In this document: in pieces, positions 1 through 9,372 of the stretch
How positions within the stretch are numbered: the stretch's first letter is position 1
Layout: every line of letters begins with the position of its first letter
From: Anaerostipes rhamnosivorans
Lineage (GTDB): Bacteria > Bacillota > Clostridia > Lachnospirales > Lachnospiraceae
Direction of reading: 5' to 3'
DNA: 64,000 nt
NCBI RefSeq assembly: GCF_005280655.1
Contig: NZ_CP040058.1
Coordinates: 1,526,001-1,590,000, forward strand
Translations under genes and position numbers: made by a program
The notes under the pieces: generated by a model
Told to the model about the DNA's origin: nothing
Database searches by the model: none
What the model saw: the letters and a program-made list of their open reading frames with translations, nothing else

Positions 1-24
1 AGTATAAAATGGAGGGATGAGAAG

Positions 25-1068
25 ATGGAGTATTCACTTGACATTGCCCAGGCTGACCGGGTGTTGGAAGCGCTTCGCAGAGACTACCGCGTCTATGCCC
101 CGAAACGTTTTCCAAAACAGGGGCGTTATTCTGACACGGATATCATACGCTACGATGAGGTAAGGAAATTTGAAGAAATTGTCTGGAAGGAAAAGTCAGA
201 TTATCCGATGAAAGAGGTTGTAATGCCGATTCAGCAGACACTTTTCTATTACACAGAGGATGAGTACAGAACAAGCAAGAATCCTGTAAAGCCTGTTTTA
301 ATCCTGGCCAGACCGTGTGATATCAATGCCCAGCATATCCAGGATGAAATATATGCAGGCAACGGAGGCTATACGGATTATTATTATGAGCGTATGCGCG
401 GCCTTGTAAAGTTTGCCATGATGGAATGTACCGGCGGGGATGATACCTGTTTCTGTGTTTCTATGGGAAGCAATAAAACCGATGATTATTCCATGGCAGT
501 CCGGTTCCGGGAGGACGGGGCCGATGTGCAGATCAAGGAGGATTCGTTCGATACATATTTTGAAGGAATGCCAAAAGGCAGCTATACCCCTGCTTTTGTG
601 GAAGAAAATGAAACAAAAGTTACCATCCCTGACCTTTCTGACAAACAAGTGCGGCTGGCCCTTAAAAAGCATCCTATGTGGAGAGAATTCGACAAAAGGT
701 GTATCTCCTGCGGCAGCTGTACGGTGGCCTGTTCTACCTGCACCTGTTTTTCCACGCGGGATCTGAGCTATGGAGATAATCCGGAGGCTGGCGAACGGCG
801 CAGAGTGACCGCATCCTGCCAGATCGCAGGATTTGATCAGATGGCAGGCCAGAGAGAGTTTCGTGACACCGCAGGCGACAGGATGCGCTACAAGATCCTC
901 CATAAGTTCCATGACTATAAAGCACGTTTCAAGACCAGGCACATGTGTGTGGGATGCGGCAGGTGTGCCCACCGCTGTCCGGAGCTGATCTCTATTTCAG
1001 CGACTGTTTCCAAGGTGAATGATGCGGTAAACGAGATAAAAGCCGAGATGGCACAGCAAGGGAGGTAA
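25..1068 (+). CDS. asrA: Anaerobic sulfite reductase subunit A
   Basis: 347-residue iron-sulfur subunit that passes electrons to the catalytic AsrC in cytoplasmic reduction of sulfite to sulfide. Two cysteine clusters of 4Fe-4S ferredoxin type are visible in the C-terminal third: CISCGSCTVAC followed by STCTC, and CVGCGRCAHRC near the end. The N-terminal two thirds matches the family in length and has no other obvious motif. The ATG at 25 has a GGAGGG site 8 bases upstream. It is the first gene of an asrA-asrB-asrC operon with only 4 bases before asrB. The promoter lies outside the window. Family assignment is firm because all three subunits occur in canonical order. Confidence 0.95.
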   Translation: MEYSLDIAQADRVLEALRRDYRVYAPKRFPKQGRYSDTDIIRYDEVRKFEEIVWKEKSDYPMKEVVMPIQQTLFYYTEDEYRTSKNPVKPVLILARPCDINAQHIQDEIYAGNGGYTDYYYERMRGLVKFAMMECTGGDDTCFCVSMGSNKTDDYSMAVRFREDGADVQIKEDSFDTYFEGMPKGSYTPAFVEENETKVTIPDLSDKQVRLALKKHPMWREFDKRCISCGSCTVACSTCTCFSTRDLSYGDNPEAGERRRVTASCQIAGFDQMAGQREFRDTAGDRMRYKILHKFHDYKARFKTRHMCVGCGRCAHRCPELISISATVSKVNDAVNEIKAEMAQQGR

Positions 1069-1072
1069 AGGT

Positions 1073-1864
1073 ATGGAAAATTTTGTTCAGCCCCAGCCAT
1101 GTACGATATTAAATGTAAAGCGGGAAAGCGAGCATGAATGGACGTTCCGGGTCGCTTCTGATGCCAGGCCGGACCACGGCCAGTTTATGCAGCTTTCCAT
1201 TCCGAAGACAGGGGAGGCTCCGATCTCAGTTTCCGCCCAGGGAGACGGCTGGCTGGAGTTCACCATCCGCTCTGTGGGCAGAGTGACCAACTGCATTTTC
1301 AGCAAGGAAAAGGGGGACACACTTTTTCTCAGAGGACCTTATGGCAACGGATGGCCGGTAGAAGAATTCAGAGGCAGGCATCTGGTGGTCATCACCGGTG
1401 GGACCGGATTGGCCCCTGTGCGCTCTCTTCTCCATAAATGTGCGGAGGATGTGGACTTTGTAAAAGATGTACACCTCATCTCCGGATTCAAAGACGAGGC
1501 CGGAATCGTATTCGGCAGAGAACTAGAAGAGTGGAAGGATCAATTCCACACAGTTTATACACTTGATCATGGGGAGAAAGATGGCTGGAGGACCGGGATG
1601 GTCACTGCTTTTGTAAAGGAGATCCCGTTTGAAAGTTTTGAAGAAGATTATGCTGTCATCGTGGTAGGGCCTCCCCCAATGATGAAATTTACAGGACTGG
1701 AACTTTTAAACTGCGGTGTGGACCCGGAAAAAATCTGGATGAGTTTTGAGAGAAAGATGTCCTGCGCCATCGGAAAGTGCGGGCACTGCCGCATCGATGA
1801 AGTCTATGTCTGTCTGGATGGACCGGTATTCCCTTACACAACAGCCAGGGATCTGGTGGATTAA
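1073..1864 (+). CDS. asrB: Anaerobic sulfite reductase subunit B (flavin/NAD(P)H subunit)
   Basis: 263-residue ferredoxin-NADP reductase-fold subunit that takes electrons from NAD(P)H and feeds AsrA. Visible in order are a flavin-binding beta barrel (about residues 10-95), a nucleotide-binding motif GGTGLAPVRSLL (about residue 105), the VVGPPPMM segment, and a C-terminal cysteine group CAIGKCGHCRI with a later VCLDGPVF, as in dihydroorotate dehydrogenase electron-transfer subunits that hold a 2Fe-2S centre. Ribosome site GGAGG lies just before the ATG. It sits 4 bases after asrA and 17 before asrC, so translation is probably coupled. Confidence 0.95.
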   Translation: MENFVQPQPCTILNVKRESEHEWTFRVASDARPDHGQFMQLSIPKTGEAPISVSAQGDGWLEFTIRSVGRVTNCIFSKEKGDTLFLRGPYGNGWPVEEFRGRHLVVITGGTGLAPVRSLLHKCAEDVDFVKDVHLISGFKDEAGIVFGRELEEWKDQFHTVYTLDHGEKDGWRTGMVTAFVKEIPFESFEEDYAVIVVGPPPMMKFTGLELLNCGVDPEKIWMSFERKMSCAIGKCGHCRIDEVYVCLDGPVFPYTTARDLVD

Positions 1865-1881
1865 GGAAGGAGTGTGCAACA

Positions 1882-2952
1882 ATGAATCATGATATCAATG
1901 TGGGCAAAGTACGGCTGAACTGTTTCCGCCAATCCAAAGAACCTGGAGTGTTCATGCTTCAGATGAGGGTTCCCGGAGGAACCGTGGATGCCAAATACCT
2001 GTCTTACGTGGAGCATATCTCCCAGACCTGGGGGGACGGCAACTTCCATTTCGGCACGCGCCAGACCTTTGACATTCCAGGTATCAAGTATGAAAATATT
2101 CCTGCAGTCAATGCATATCTGGAGCAGTATATCAAAGAAGTGGACGGAGAACTCTGTAAAGCGGATATGGATACGGTGGCCCATGAGCCAGAACCGTGGG
2201 ATCCAAAGGCAGGCTATCCGACCATCGGAGCTAGAAATATCACCGCTTGTATCGGAAACTACCACTGTATCTGCGGCAATTCCAATACCTTTGAGTTGGC
2301 AAGAAAGATCGAGCCAATTATATTTCCTAGCCATTACCATATTAAGATCAATATTTCCGGCTGTCCCAACGATTGCAATAAAGCACATATGTGTGACTTT
2401 GGCATCATAGGAACTGCCAGGATGACGTATCACCCGGAGCGGTGCATCGGCTGCGGAGCCTGTGTGCGGGCCTGTGAACAGAGAGCTACACGGGTTTTAA
2501 GTCTCAATGAAGAGACGCAGAAAATCGAAAAAGATACATGCTGCTGCGTTGGATGCGGGGAGTGTGTGAGAGCCTGTCCGGCCAGTGCATGGACCAGGCA
2601 GGAGACGAAGTTTTATAGAGTGATCCTGGGAGGACGCACTGGCCGCCAGACTCCCAGAGCGGGAAAGATGTTTTTAAACTGGGCCACGGAGGAAGTGATC
2701 CTTAAAGTTCTCGGGAACTGGCAGAAGTTTTCTGCCTGGGTCATGGACTATAAGCCGGAGTATTTGCACGGCGGGCACCTGATTGACCGGGCCGGCTATA
2801 AGAAGTTTAAAGAGATTATGCTGGACGGCATAGAGTTAAATCCGGAATGCCTTGTGGCAGAGGATATTTTCTGGACGGAGAGCGAATACCGCTCCAACTT
2901 TAATGTAAAACCGATCGGCATGCACTGTACTGCCGGACCTCAGAACGATTGA
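1882..2952 (+). CDS. asrC: Anaerobic sulfite reductase subunit C (siroheme subunit)
   Basis: 356-residue catalytic subunit. The siroheme/4Fe-4S reductase fold is shown by the N-terminal ferrite-reductase segment (GTRQTFDIPG) and by the cysteines of CIGNYHCICGN and ISGCPNDCNKAHMCDFG, which bind the siroheme-coupled cluster. Two further ferredoxin-type clusters follow, CIGCGACVRACEQ and CCCVGCGECVRACP, as expected for AsrC and not for assimilatory CysI. It reduces sulfite to sulfide with six electrons supplied by AsrA/AsrB. A weak hairpin follows the stop. A second, unrelated siroheme reductase lies at 57394-58935. Confidence 0.95.
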   Translation: MNHDINVGKVRLNCFRQSKEPGVFMLQMRVPGGTVDAKYLSYVEHISQTWGDGNFHFGTRQTFDIPGIKYENIPAVNAYLEQYIKEVDGELCKADMDTVAHEPEPWDPKAGYPTIGARNITACIGNYHCICGNSNTFELARKIEPIIFPSHYHIKINISGCPNDCNKAHMCDFGIIGTARMTYHPERCIGCGACVRACEQRATRVLSLNEETQKIEKDTCCCVGCGECVRACPASAWTRQETKFYRVILGGRTGRQTPRAGKMFLNWATEEVILKVLGNWQKFSAWVMDYKPEYLHGGHLIDRAGYKKFKEIMLDGIELNPECLVAEDIFWTESEYRSNFNVKPIGMHCTAGPQND

Positions 2953-2962
2953 GATATACATC

Positions 2963-2988
2963 AAAGCCCTGGATTTTTCCGGGGCTTT
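2963..2988 (+). terminator. Hairpin after asrC
   Basis: AAAGCCCTGG pairs with CCGGGGCTTT around a 6-base loop, 10 bases after the asrC stop. There is no downstream T-run, so this is a weak or processed 3' end rather than a textbook terminator. Confidence 0.5.
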
Positions 2989-3139
2989 ATGTGGGCTTGT
3001 ACACTTTTACCAACATAGATAAATTTTCCATAAGTCTACTTCCGTGTTTTGTTTTATGATATATAGATGGAAGAGCAAAAATAGTCGAGAGTTTTCCTTT
3101 CGCTAAATCTATAATAGCAGATGTAAGGAGGTAACGGAT

Positions 3140-4009
3140 ATGCAGGAACAGATCGATGCGGTCCAGCGCATGCAGGATTTTATAGAAGAACATCTGGCGG
3201 ACAATATAACGCTGGCTGATCTGGCAAATGTATCACTGTATTCTCCGTGGTATTCCTACCGGCTGTTTACCCGTCACGTGGGGGTAACACCGGCGGACTA
3301 TATAAGACGGCTCCGCCTGTCCAAGTCGGCATTAAAGCTTAGGGACTGCGCATGCAGGATCACGGATGTGGCTTTTGAGATGGGATTTGACAGTGTGGAT
3401 GGATATCAGAGAGCGTTTTTGCGTGAATTCGGGTGCAATCCCCGGGAGTATGCCTTAAACCCTGTTCCTTTATATCTCTTTACATCTTATGGCGTTAAAT
3501 TCAGGGAAATTGAAAGGAGACCGATCATGGAAAATTTAAGAAATGTATTTATTCAGGTGACAGAAAAACCAGAAAGAAAAGTTATCATCAAAAGAGGGAA
3601 AAAAGCAGCAGATTATTTCGCTTACTGTGAGGAAGTCGGATGTGATGTATGGGGCCTTTTGCTCAGCATCAAGTCCATCAGTGGAGAGCCGGTATGCCTG
3701 TGGCTTCCGCCGGCCTACAGAGAGCCGGACACATCGGAATATGTTCAGGGTGTGGAGGTATCAAAAGATTATGAGGGAGAAGTGCCGGAGGGCTTTGAGA
3801 TGATCCTTCTCCCGGCTGCCAAGTATCTGATGTTCCAGAGCGAACCCTTTGAGGAGGAGAACTACTGCCAGGCAATCGAGGAAGTGTGGGAAGCTATGAA
3901 GAAGTATGATCCTTCCGTTATCGGATGCCAGTGGGATGAGAGTAATCCCCGGATCCAGCTGGAGCCAGTAGGGACAAGAGGTTATATAGAGCTGGCACCA
4001 ATTAGATAG
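3140..4009 (+). CDS. AraC-family regulator with GyrI-like effector domain
   Basis: 289 residues. The N-terminal ~105 residues form the double helix-turn-helix of AraC/XylS proteins (TLADLANVSLYSPWYSYRLF, then ITDVAFEMGFDSVDGYQRAF and FGCNPREY). The remainder (from about residue 130) matches the GyrI/AraC effector-binding domain that binds small molecules or drugs in Rob/BmrR-type regulators. The order, DNA-binding domain first, is typical of this subgroup. GGAGG precedes the ATG at good spacing. It stands alone between asrC and a strong terminator, so its target is not obvious; the antiporter 180 bases downstream is a candidate. Confidence 0.85.
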   Translation: MQEQIDAVQRMQDFIEEHLADNITLADLANVSLYSPWYSYRLFTRHVGVTPADYIRRLRLSKSALKLRDCACRITDVAFEMGFDSVDGYQRAFLREFGCNPREYALNPVPLYLFTSYGVKFREIERRPIMENLRNVFIQVTEKPERKVIIKRGKKAADYFAYCEEVGCDVWGLLLSIKSISGEPVCLWLPPAYREPDTSEYVQGVEVSKDYEGEVPEGFEMILLPAAKYLMFQSEPFEEENYCQAIEEVWEAMKKYDPSVIGCQWDESNPRIQLEPVGTRGYIELAPIR

Positions 4010-4053
4010 AACAGAGAAAATTATTTGCCTGCGTCAAATCGCATTTGGCGCGT

Positions 4054-4098
4054 AAAGTGAACAAGCCTCCCCAAAATTAGGAGGCTTGTTCACTTTTT
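4054..4098. terminator. Strong intrinsic terminator
   Basis: AAAGTGAACAAGCCTC pairs with GAGGCTTGTTCACTTT across a short A-rich loop and is followed by a T-run. The flanking A and T tracts make it a plausible bidirectional terminator. It ends the AraC/GyrI transcript. Confidence 0.9.
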
Positions 4099-4192
4099 TC
4101 TACAGGGAGGCTTTCTCGACAGATAAACAAGGATTTGATACAATGATATGGAATACCCGTTGTATTGTGTATTACAATAAGAGAGGTTACAT

Positions 4193-5782
4193 ATGGAATT
4201 TTACTTGTTGCTTTGTGCTGTAGTATTGCTTCTCTGTATCTTTTCCAACAAAATCTCTGATAAGATTGGGGTTCCAAGTCTCCTGATCTTTATGTTTCTG
4301 GGAATGATGTTCGGATCTGAGGGAATTTTTAAAATTGAGTTCAGTAATTATCAGATTGCAGAAAATATCTGTACTGCGGCATTAATATTTATCATGTTTT
4401 ACGGTGGCTATTCCACCAGCTGGAAACACGCCAGACCGGCTGTAAAGAGAGCGGTGGCCTTGTCCACACTCGGTGTTGTCATGACTGCGGCTCTGGTCTG
4501 TCTTTGCTGTCATTTTCTTTTAAAGCTGCCGTTTCCGGAAAGTTTTCTGATTGGATCTGTGGTCAGTTGTACCGATGCGGCATCTGTCTTTTCCATCTTC
4601 CGGTCAAAAAACTTGAACCTGGAAGGGAATCTAGCTCCGCTGCTGGAGATTGAAAGCGGGAGCAATGACCCTTTTTCTTATATGCTCACTGTGATCGCCC
4701 TTACGATCATGCAGGGCGGGGAAATGGGCTTTCTCTGGAAGATGGTCCTTCTTCAGCTGGCCGTGGGCATCGGCATCGGTCTGGCTGTGGGGATCCTGGC
4801 GCCGAAGGTAATCCAGAAGTTTAAATTCTGCACCGATGGATTCGATGCGGTTTTTGTACTGGCGGCAGCGCTGATTTCCTATGCCCTTGCAGGGATACTT
4901 GGAGGCAATGGCTTTCTTTCCGTATATCTGACCGGCATTATCATGGGAAATGCGAAAACAAAGAATAAGGCCAATGTGGTAAAGTTTTTTGACAATGTCA
5001 CAATACTGGCACAGATGGCTACTTTTTTTCTTATCGGGCTGCTTTCCTACCCGTCCCAGATGATCGCGTCACTTCCTGAGACGATTGTCATTATATTATT
5101 TCTCACCCTGATTGCCAGGCCGGCGATGATTTTTGCGCTGACCGGCGGTTATCTCAATCTAAGAGAGAAGATCTTTGTTTCTTTTTCGGGACTCAGAGGG
5201 GCATCCTCCATTGTGTTTGCTATCTTCGCCTCGGCGGGAGGTGCAACAATGCAGAGCAATGTATTTCACATCGTGTTTGGGCTGGCTCTGATCTCAGTGG
5301 CTGTGCAGGGGACCCTGCTCCCAGAAGCTGCCCGGAGGCTTCATTTGATTGATGAACAAAACAATGTTTTAAAAACCTTTAATGATTATCAGGAAGAATC
5401 CGCCATGACTTTGATGCAGATGCATATATCTGCCGGACACCATTGGGAAAACCGGAAACTGAAAGATGTGACTCTGCCGGAGGGATCCCTGGCCATGGTC
5501 ATAAGAAGAGAGGACGGGATTATCATACCGAAGGGGGATACGGTGATTCAAGCCGGCGATGAGATTGCGCTGAACGTTCCTTCCTACGAATCGGCCAACG
5601 AAATAGCCCTAAGGGAGATTAAAATAGATGAGGAGCATCCGTGGAGAAACCGGAAGATCAAAGATCTGGATCTGGAAGATCATGTGCTGGTGGCCATGAT
5701 ACGGAGAAAGGCCCAGGATTTGATTCCAAACGGCGAGACGATGATCCGTGAAGATGATGTGGTTGTAATTTATGATGAATAG
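4193..5782 (+). CDS. Potassium/proton (CPA1) antiporter with RCK_C domains
   Basis: 529-residue inner-membrane cation/proton antiporter of the NhaP2/CvrA class. Residues 1 to about 390 are hydrophobic, with roughly a dozen membrane segments and the conserved SVVSCTDAASVFSIF and ESGSNDPF stretches that carry the acidic transport residues. The C-terminus has two TrkA_C-like modules (about 400-460 and 470-529; each has an NRKIKDL-type helix and a GD.V/EDDVVV strand), which normally bind nucleotides or ions and gate transport. Expected role is K+ or Na+ efflux and pH homeostasis. The HAD phosphatase starts 10 bases after the stop, so the two are probably cotranscribed. Confidence 0.88.
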   Translation: MEFYLLLCAVVLLLCIFSNKISDKIGVPSLLIFMFLGMMFGSEGIFKIEFSNYQIAENICTAALIFIMFYGGYSTSWKHARPAVKRAVALSTLGVVMTAALVCLCCHFLLKLPFPESFLIGSVVSCTDAASVFSIFRSKNLNLEGNLAPLLEIESGSNDPFSYMLTVIALTIMQGGEMGFLWKMVLLQLAVGIGIGLAVGILAPKVIQKFKFCTDGFDAVFVLAAALISYALAGILGGNGFLSVYLTGIIMGNAKTKNKANVVKFFDNVTILAQMATFFLIGLLSYPSQMIASLPETIVIILFLTLIARPAMIFALTGGYLNLREKIFVSFSGLRGASSIVFAIFASAGGATMQSNVFHIVFGLALISVAVQGTLLPEAARRLHLIDEQNNVLKTFNDYQEESAMTLMQMHISAGHHWENRKLKDVTLPEGSLAMVIRREDGIIIPKGDTVIQAGDEIALNVPSYESANEIALREIKIDEEHPWRNRKIKDLDLEDHVLVAMIRRKAQDLIPNGETMIREDDVVVIYDE

Positions 5783-5792
5783 GAGAATGAGT

Positions 5793-6443
5793 ATGGAGAC
5801 ATATCAGGGTGTGATTTTTGATTTCAATGGGACAATGTTTTTTGACGATGATAAGCATGTGATGGCGTGGGGAGAGATCTCAAGGCTTTTAAGGGGGACG
5901 GATGTCACAGACGAAGAACTTCACACAAAGCTGAACGGAACCCCAAACATCATAAATATCCAGTACATGATGAACGGAAGGGCGACAGAGGAGGAACAGG
6001 TCAGATATTCTCAACTGAAAGAGGAATACTACCGGAGATTCTGCAGAGAGGATAAAGAGCATTTCCATTTGGTGGAAGGGGTAGAAAGATTTCTGGATCT
6101 TCTGAAAGAAAAGGGAATTCCTTTTACTATCGCCAGTGCATCCATTAAAGAAAATATGGACTTTTTCATAGAGTCTTTTGGTCTGGACCGCTGGTTTGAT
6201 CCTTCCCGGATCGTCTATGATGACGGGACTTATGAAAACAAGATCGCCATGTTTGAAAAGGCGGCAGATTTGATCGGCGTGGATATGTCCCACATCCGGA
6301 TTTATGAAGATTCGCTTTCAGGGATCAAAAGTGCCTACGAAGCAGGGTGCAGGGATATCGCAGTGATCTGTGCAAAAGAAAAGGAATCGGAGTTAAGAAA
6401 CTACCCGGGTGTTACAAAAACCATGCAGGACTTCTTGTTCTGA
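5793..6443 (+). CDS. HAD-superfamily hydrolase (beta-phosphoglucomutase-like)
   Basis: 216-residue cytoplasmic phosphatase. HAD motif I is IFDFNGTMFFDD (the nucleophile Asp in DFNGT), motif II is the TIASAS segment, and motifs III/IV are IRIYEDSLSGIKSA. A helical cap lies between motifs I and II, as in subclass I enzymes such as beta-phosphoglucomutase or phosphoglycolate phosphatase. The substrate cannot be read from sequence. AGGAG at 5781-5785 best fits the ATG at 5793; an in-frame ATG at 5787 is too close to it. The gene follows the antiporter by 10 bases. Confidence 0.85.
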   Translation: METYQGVIFDFNGTMFFDDDKHVMAWGEISRLLRGTDVTDEELHTKLNGTPNIINIQYMMNGRATEEEQVRYSQLKEEYYRRFCREDKEHFHLVEGVERFLDLLKEKGIPFTIASASIKENMDFFIESFGLDRWFDPSRIVYDDGTYENKIAMFEKAADLIGVDMSHIRIYEDSLSGIKSAYEAGCRDIAVICAKEKESELRNYPGVTKTMQDFLF

Positions 6444-6513
6444 GCCGGTTTCTGTGATACACTAATGAACTGGTATAGTGAAACGGATGAGAAACATTAA
6501 AGGAGCAGATTTC

Positions 6514-7479
6514 ATGGGATGGAACCAAATTACGATCAGCACCGTGACCGGAGCGGAGGATATGCTGAGTTATGAACTGACAGAGCTTGGAGCGTGCGGT
6601 GTAGAAGTGGAGGACCGGGTGCCTCTGACTCAGGAGGAGATGAAAGAGATGTTCATTGAGGTCCTGCCGGACCATCAGGAACCGGATGACGGAAAAGCTC
6701 TGCTTCACTGTTACTTCGATGAATCTGAGAATCTGGAAGACGTGACCATGAGGATCCAGGAGATGTTAGACAGGGTAAAGGATTTTATGGACATTGGAGA
6801 GGGTACGATCGAATACGGATTCACCAAGGAAGAGGACTGGATCAACAACTGGAAACAGTTCTTTAAGCCGCTGAGACTGGACGACACGATCATCATCAAA
6901 CCTACCTGGGAGGAGCTTACTGACCAGAAAGAGGGAGATGTGGTGGTAGAGATCGATCCGGGCACCGCATTCGGAACAGGCTCCCATGAGACCACCAGGC
7001 TCTGTATTGAGGGCCTGAAGGAAGAGATAGGCCCGGACACGGTCATGCTGGACGTGGGATGCGGCAGCGGTATTTTATCCATTATTGCCCTGAAACTGGG
7101 CGCCGGCAAAACAGTCATGACAGATATTGACCCGAGAGCTGTGAAAGCCGCGGCGGAAAATATGGATGTAAATCATTTAGCCGGGGACAGGTATGAGGTG
7201 TTCGGGGGGAATGTACTGGATGACATGGAATTCGCAAGATCTCTGGGAGAGCACCAGTATGATCTGGTAGCCGCCAATATTCTGGCTGATGTGATTCTTC
7301 CGCTCACTGAGATCGTAGACATGTTCTTAAAGGAAGACGGGGCATTTGTAATCTCCGGCATTATTGATACAAAAGAGCAGGATGTGCTTCAAAAGCTGGA
7401 GGAATACGGATTTCAGGCAGTGAAGACAAGAAGATTAAAAGAGTGGGTTTCCATTACAGCAAGGAAAAGGAAAGATTGA
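6514..7479 (+). CDS. prmA: Ribosomal protein L11 methyltransferase
   Basis: 321-residue SAM-dependent enzyme that trimethylates ribosomal protein L11. An N-terminal substrate-recognition domain (1-110) is followed by the class I methyltransferase core: PGTAFGTGSHETT, motif I LDVGCGSGILSI, and NILADVI, the last being diagnostic for PrmA. AGGAG at 6501-6505 fixes the start at 6514; an in-frame ATG at 6478 lacks such a site. Its TGA overlaps the rsmE ATG by one base, so translation is coupled. It begins the RNA/ribosome modification operon running through rsmE, the cysteine desulfurase and thiI. Confidence 0.95.
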   Translation: MGWNQITISTVTGAEDMLSYELTELGACGVEVEDRVPLTQEEMKEMFIEVLPDHQEPDDGKALLHCYFDESENLEDVTMRIQEMLDRVKDFMDIGEGTIEYGFTKEEDWINNWKQFFKPLRLDDTIIIKPTWEELTDQKEGDVVVEIDPGTAFGTGSHETTRLCIEGLKEEIGPDTVMLDVGCGSGILSIIALKLGAGKTVMTDIDPRAVKAAAENMDVNHLAGDRYEVFGGNVLDDMEFARSLGEHQYDLVAANILADVILPLTEIVDMFLKEDGAFVISGIIDTKEQDVLQKLEEYGFQAVKTRRLKEWVSITARKRKD

Positions 7480-8216
7480 TGTATCGTTTTTTTATAGATG
7501 AGAGCCAGGTGGACCAAACCTTGATCAAAATAGAGGGGGAAGACGTCAACCATATAAAAAATGTGCTCCGTATGAAGAAGGGAGAGCATGTGCTGCTTTC
7601 CAACCGCCGGGGAATTGAATATGAATGTGAACTGGAACTGATAGAGGAAAACAGGGTTCTGGCCAAAATTCTGGATATCCACGGTGTGGAATCAGAACTG
7701 AAGGAGAGGATTGTACTGTTCCAGGGGTTGCCTAAAGGTGACAAGATGGAACTAGTCATCCAAAAGGCCGTGGAGCTTGGAGCCAGTGAGATCGTGCCAG
7801 TGAAGATGAAGCGGTGCGTTGTCAAACTGGATGAAAAAAAGGCCAGAAAAAAAGTAGAGCGCTGGAATGCCATCGCTCTCGGTGCGGCAAAACAGTCCAA
7901 AAGAGGTCTGGTGCCAAAGGTCAGCGAAGTACTTACATTGAAAGAAGCTGCAGAGAAAGCCCAAAGCCTGTCTGCCCTCCTGGTACCCTACGAGGCGGCA
8001 GAGGGTATGGAATATTCAAGAGAGTTGATCCGGGAGACAAAAGGCAAAGAGTCCATCGGTGTTTTTATTGGACCGGAAGGCGGATTTGAGCCTTTGGAGA
8101 TCGAAGAACTGAAACAGGCAGGAGGCAGAGTTTTGAGTCTCGGCAGAAGAATATTGAGAACGGAAACCGCGGGCATGGCCGTGCTGTCGGTTTTAATGTT
8201 TGAGTTGGAGGAGTGA
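7479..8216 (+). CDS. rsmE: 16S rRNA (uracil1498-N3)-methyltransferase
   Basis: 245-residue SPOUT-class RNA methyltransferase. An N-terminal PUA-like domain (VNHIKNVLRMKKGEHV) is followed by the trefoil-knot SAM-binding region with IGPEGGFEPLEIEEL and LGRRILRTETAGMAVLS, both characteristic of RsmE. It modifies U1498 in the ribosomal decoding centre. The start is the ATG of the TGATG overlap with prmA. The prmA-rsmE pairing is conserved in Firmicutes (yqeT-yqeU in Bacillus subtilis, from memory). Confidence 0.95.
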   Translation: MYRFFIDESQVDQTLIKIEGEDVNHIKNVLRMKKGEHVLLSNRRGIEYECELELIEENRVLAKILDIHGVESELKERIVLFQGLPKGDKMELVIQKAVELGASEIVPVKMKRCVVKLDEKKARKKVERWNAIALGAAKQSKRGLVPKVSEVLTLKEAAEKAQSLSALLVPYEAAEGMEYSRELIRETKGKESIGVFIGPEGGFEPLEIEELKQAGGRVLSLGRRILRTETAGMAVLSVLMFELEE

Positions 8217-8217
8217 C

Positions 8218-9360
8218 ATGGCAGTATATTTGGATAATGCGGCGACCACAAAAGTTTTTCCGGAGGTCTTAGAGGCCATGAACGAGGCTATGGAAGTGTC
8301 CTACGGAAATCCTTCCGCAAAGCATACAAAAGGATTAGAAGCGGAGAATATTGTGAAAGAGGCCAGGTCTGTCATCGCGGGGACCTTAAAGGCAAAGGAA
8401 AAAGAGATCATATTTACGTCCGGGGGGACAGAGTCCAATAATATGGCGATCGTTGGGACAGCCATGGCAAATAAACGACGTGGCAGACACATCATCACCA
8501 CCAGGATTGAACATGCCTCCGTATACGAACCAATGTTTTATTTAGAAAACGAAGGGTTTGAGGTCACATATCTGAATGTGGACGAGAAAGGAATCGTAGA
8601 TCTTAAGCAGCTTAGTGACAGCGTCAGAGAGGATACCACCCTTGTGTCTATTATGCTGGTCAACAATGAGATCGGCGCAGTGGAGCCGGTAAAAGAGATC
8701 GGCAGTATCGTCAAGGAGAGAAATCCTAACACAGTATTTCATGTAGATGCCATCCAGGGGTATGGAAAGATTCCGGTGATTCCCAAGAACGAAAACATTG
8801 ACCTGCTCTCTATGAGCGGCCATAAGATCCATGGTCCCAAGGGTGTCGGTTTTTTGTATATAAAGGAAAAGACAAAGATACAGCCGCTGATACTTGGCGG
8901 CGGACAGCAAAAGGGCATGCGTTCTGGAACCGAAAATGTGCCGGGCATTGCCGGACTTTCAAAAGCGTGTGAGATTATGGCAGGACATTTGTCTGAGAAT
9001 GCGCAAAAGATAGGAGAAGTCAGAGATTATTTCAGAGATCAGGTCGCCAAGATCCCTGATATTAAGGATAATTCGGGCGATGCGCCCCATGTGGCAAGCA
9101 TCAGTTTTAAGAATATCCGAAGCGAGGTTCTGTTGCATGCGTTGGAGGAGAGGGAAATCTATGTATCCTCCGGGTCAGCATGTTCCTCTAACCGGCCACA
9201 CATAAGCGGCACTCTCACAGCCATCGGCCTGAGTCCAGAGTACAGGGACGGAACCCTGCGGTTCAGCTTTTCTGTATATAATACAAAAGAGGAAGTAGAC
9301 CAGGTTATAACAGCACTGGAAGAATTGGTTCCAATGCTTCGGAAATTTGTAAGGAGATAA
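8218..9360 (+). CDS. Cysteine desulfurase (NifS/IscS class, ThiI partner)
   Basis: 380-residue pyridoxal-phosphate enzyme that removes sulfur from cysteine as a persulfide. Visible are the N-terminal YLDNAATTK, the PLP lysine in SGHKIHGPKGVGF, and the mobile catalytic cysteine loop SSGSACSSN near residue 320. GGAGG just upstream fixes the ATG at 8218. It lies directly upstream of thiI with 12 bases between, which in Firmicutes usually means a dedicated sulfur donor for 4-thiouridine in tRNA (the NifZ/ThiI pairing) rather than general Fe-S assembly. No IscU-like scaffold is nearby. Confidence 0.92.
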   Translation: MAVYLDNAATTKVFPEVLEAMNEAMEVSYGNPSAKHTKGLEAENIVKEARSVIAGTLKAKEKEIIFTSGGTESNNMAIVGTAMANKRRGRHIITTRIEHASVYEPMFYLENEGFEVTYLNVDEKGIVDLKQLSDSVREDTTLVSIMLVNNEIGAVEPVKEIGSIVKERNPNTVFHVDAIQGYGKIPVIPKNENIDLLSMSGHKIHGPKGVGFLYIKEKTKIQPLILGGGQQKGMRSGTENVPGIAGLSKACEIMAGHLSENAQKIGEVRDYFRDQVAKIPDIKDNSGDAPHVASISFKNIRSEVLLHALEEREIYVSSGSACSSNRPHISGTLTAIGLSPEYRDGTLRFSFSVYNTKEEVDQVITALEELVPMLRKFVRR

Positions 9361-9372
9361 GAAGGAGAAGAA

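Noticed and set aside
298..972. 224-codon open frame on the minus strand opposite asrA
   Set aside because: It lies entirely antisense to a well-supported gene, has no family resemblance and no ribosome site; it reflects codon bias on the coding strand.
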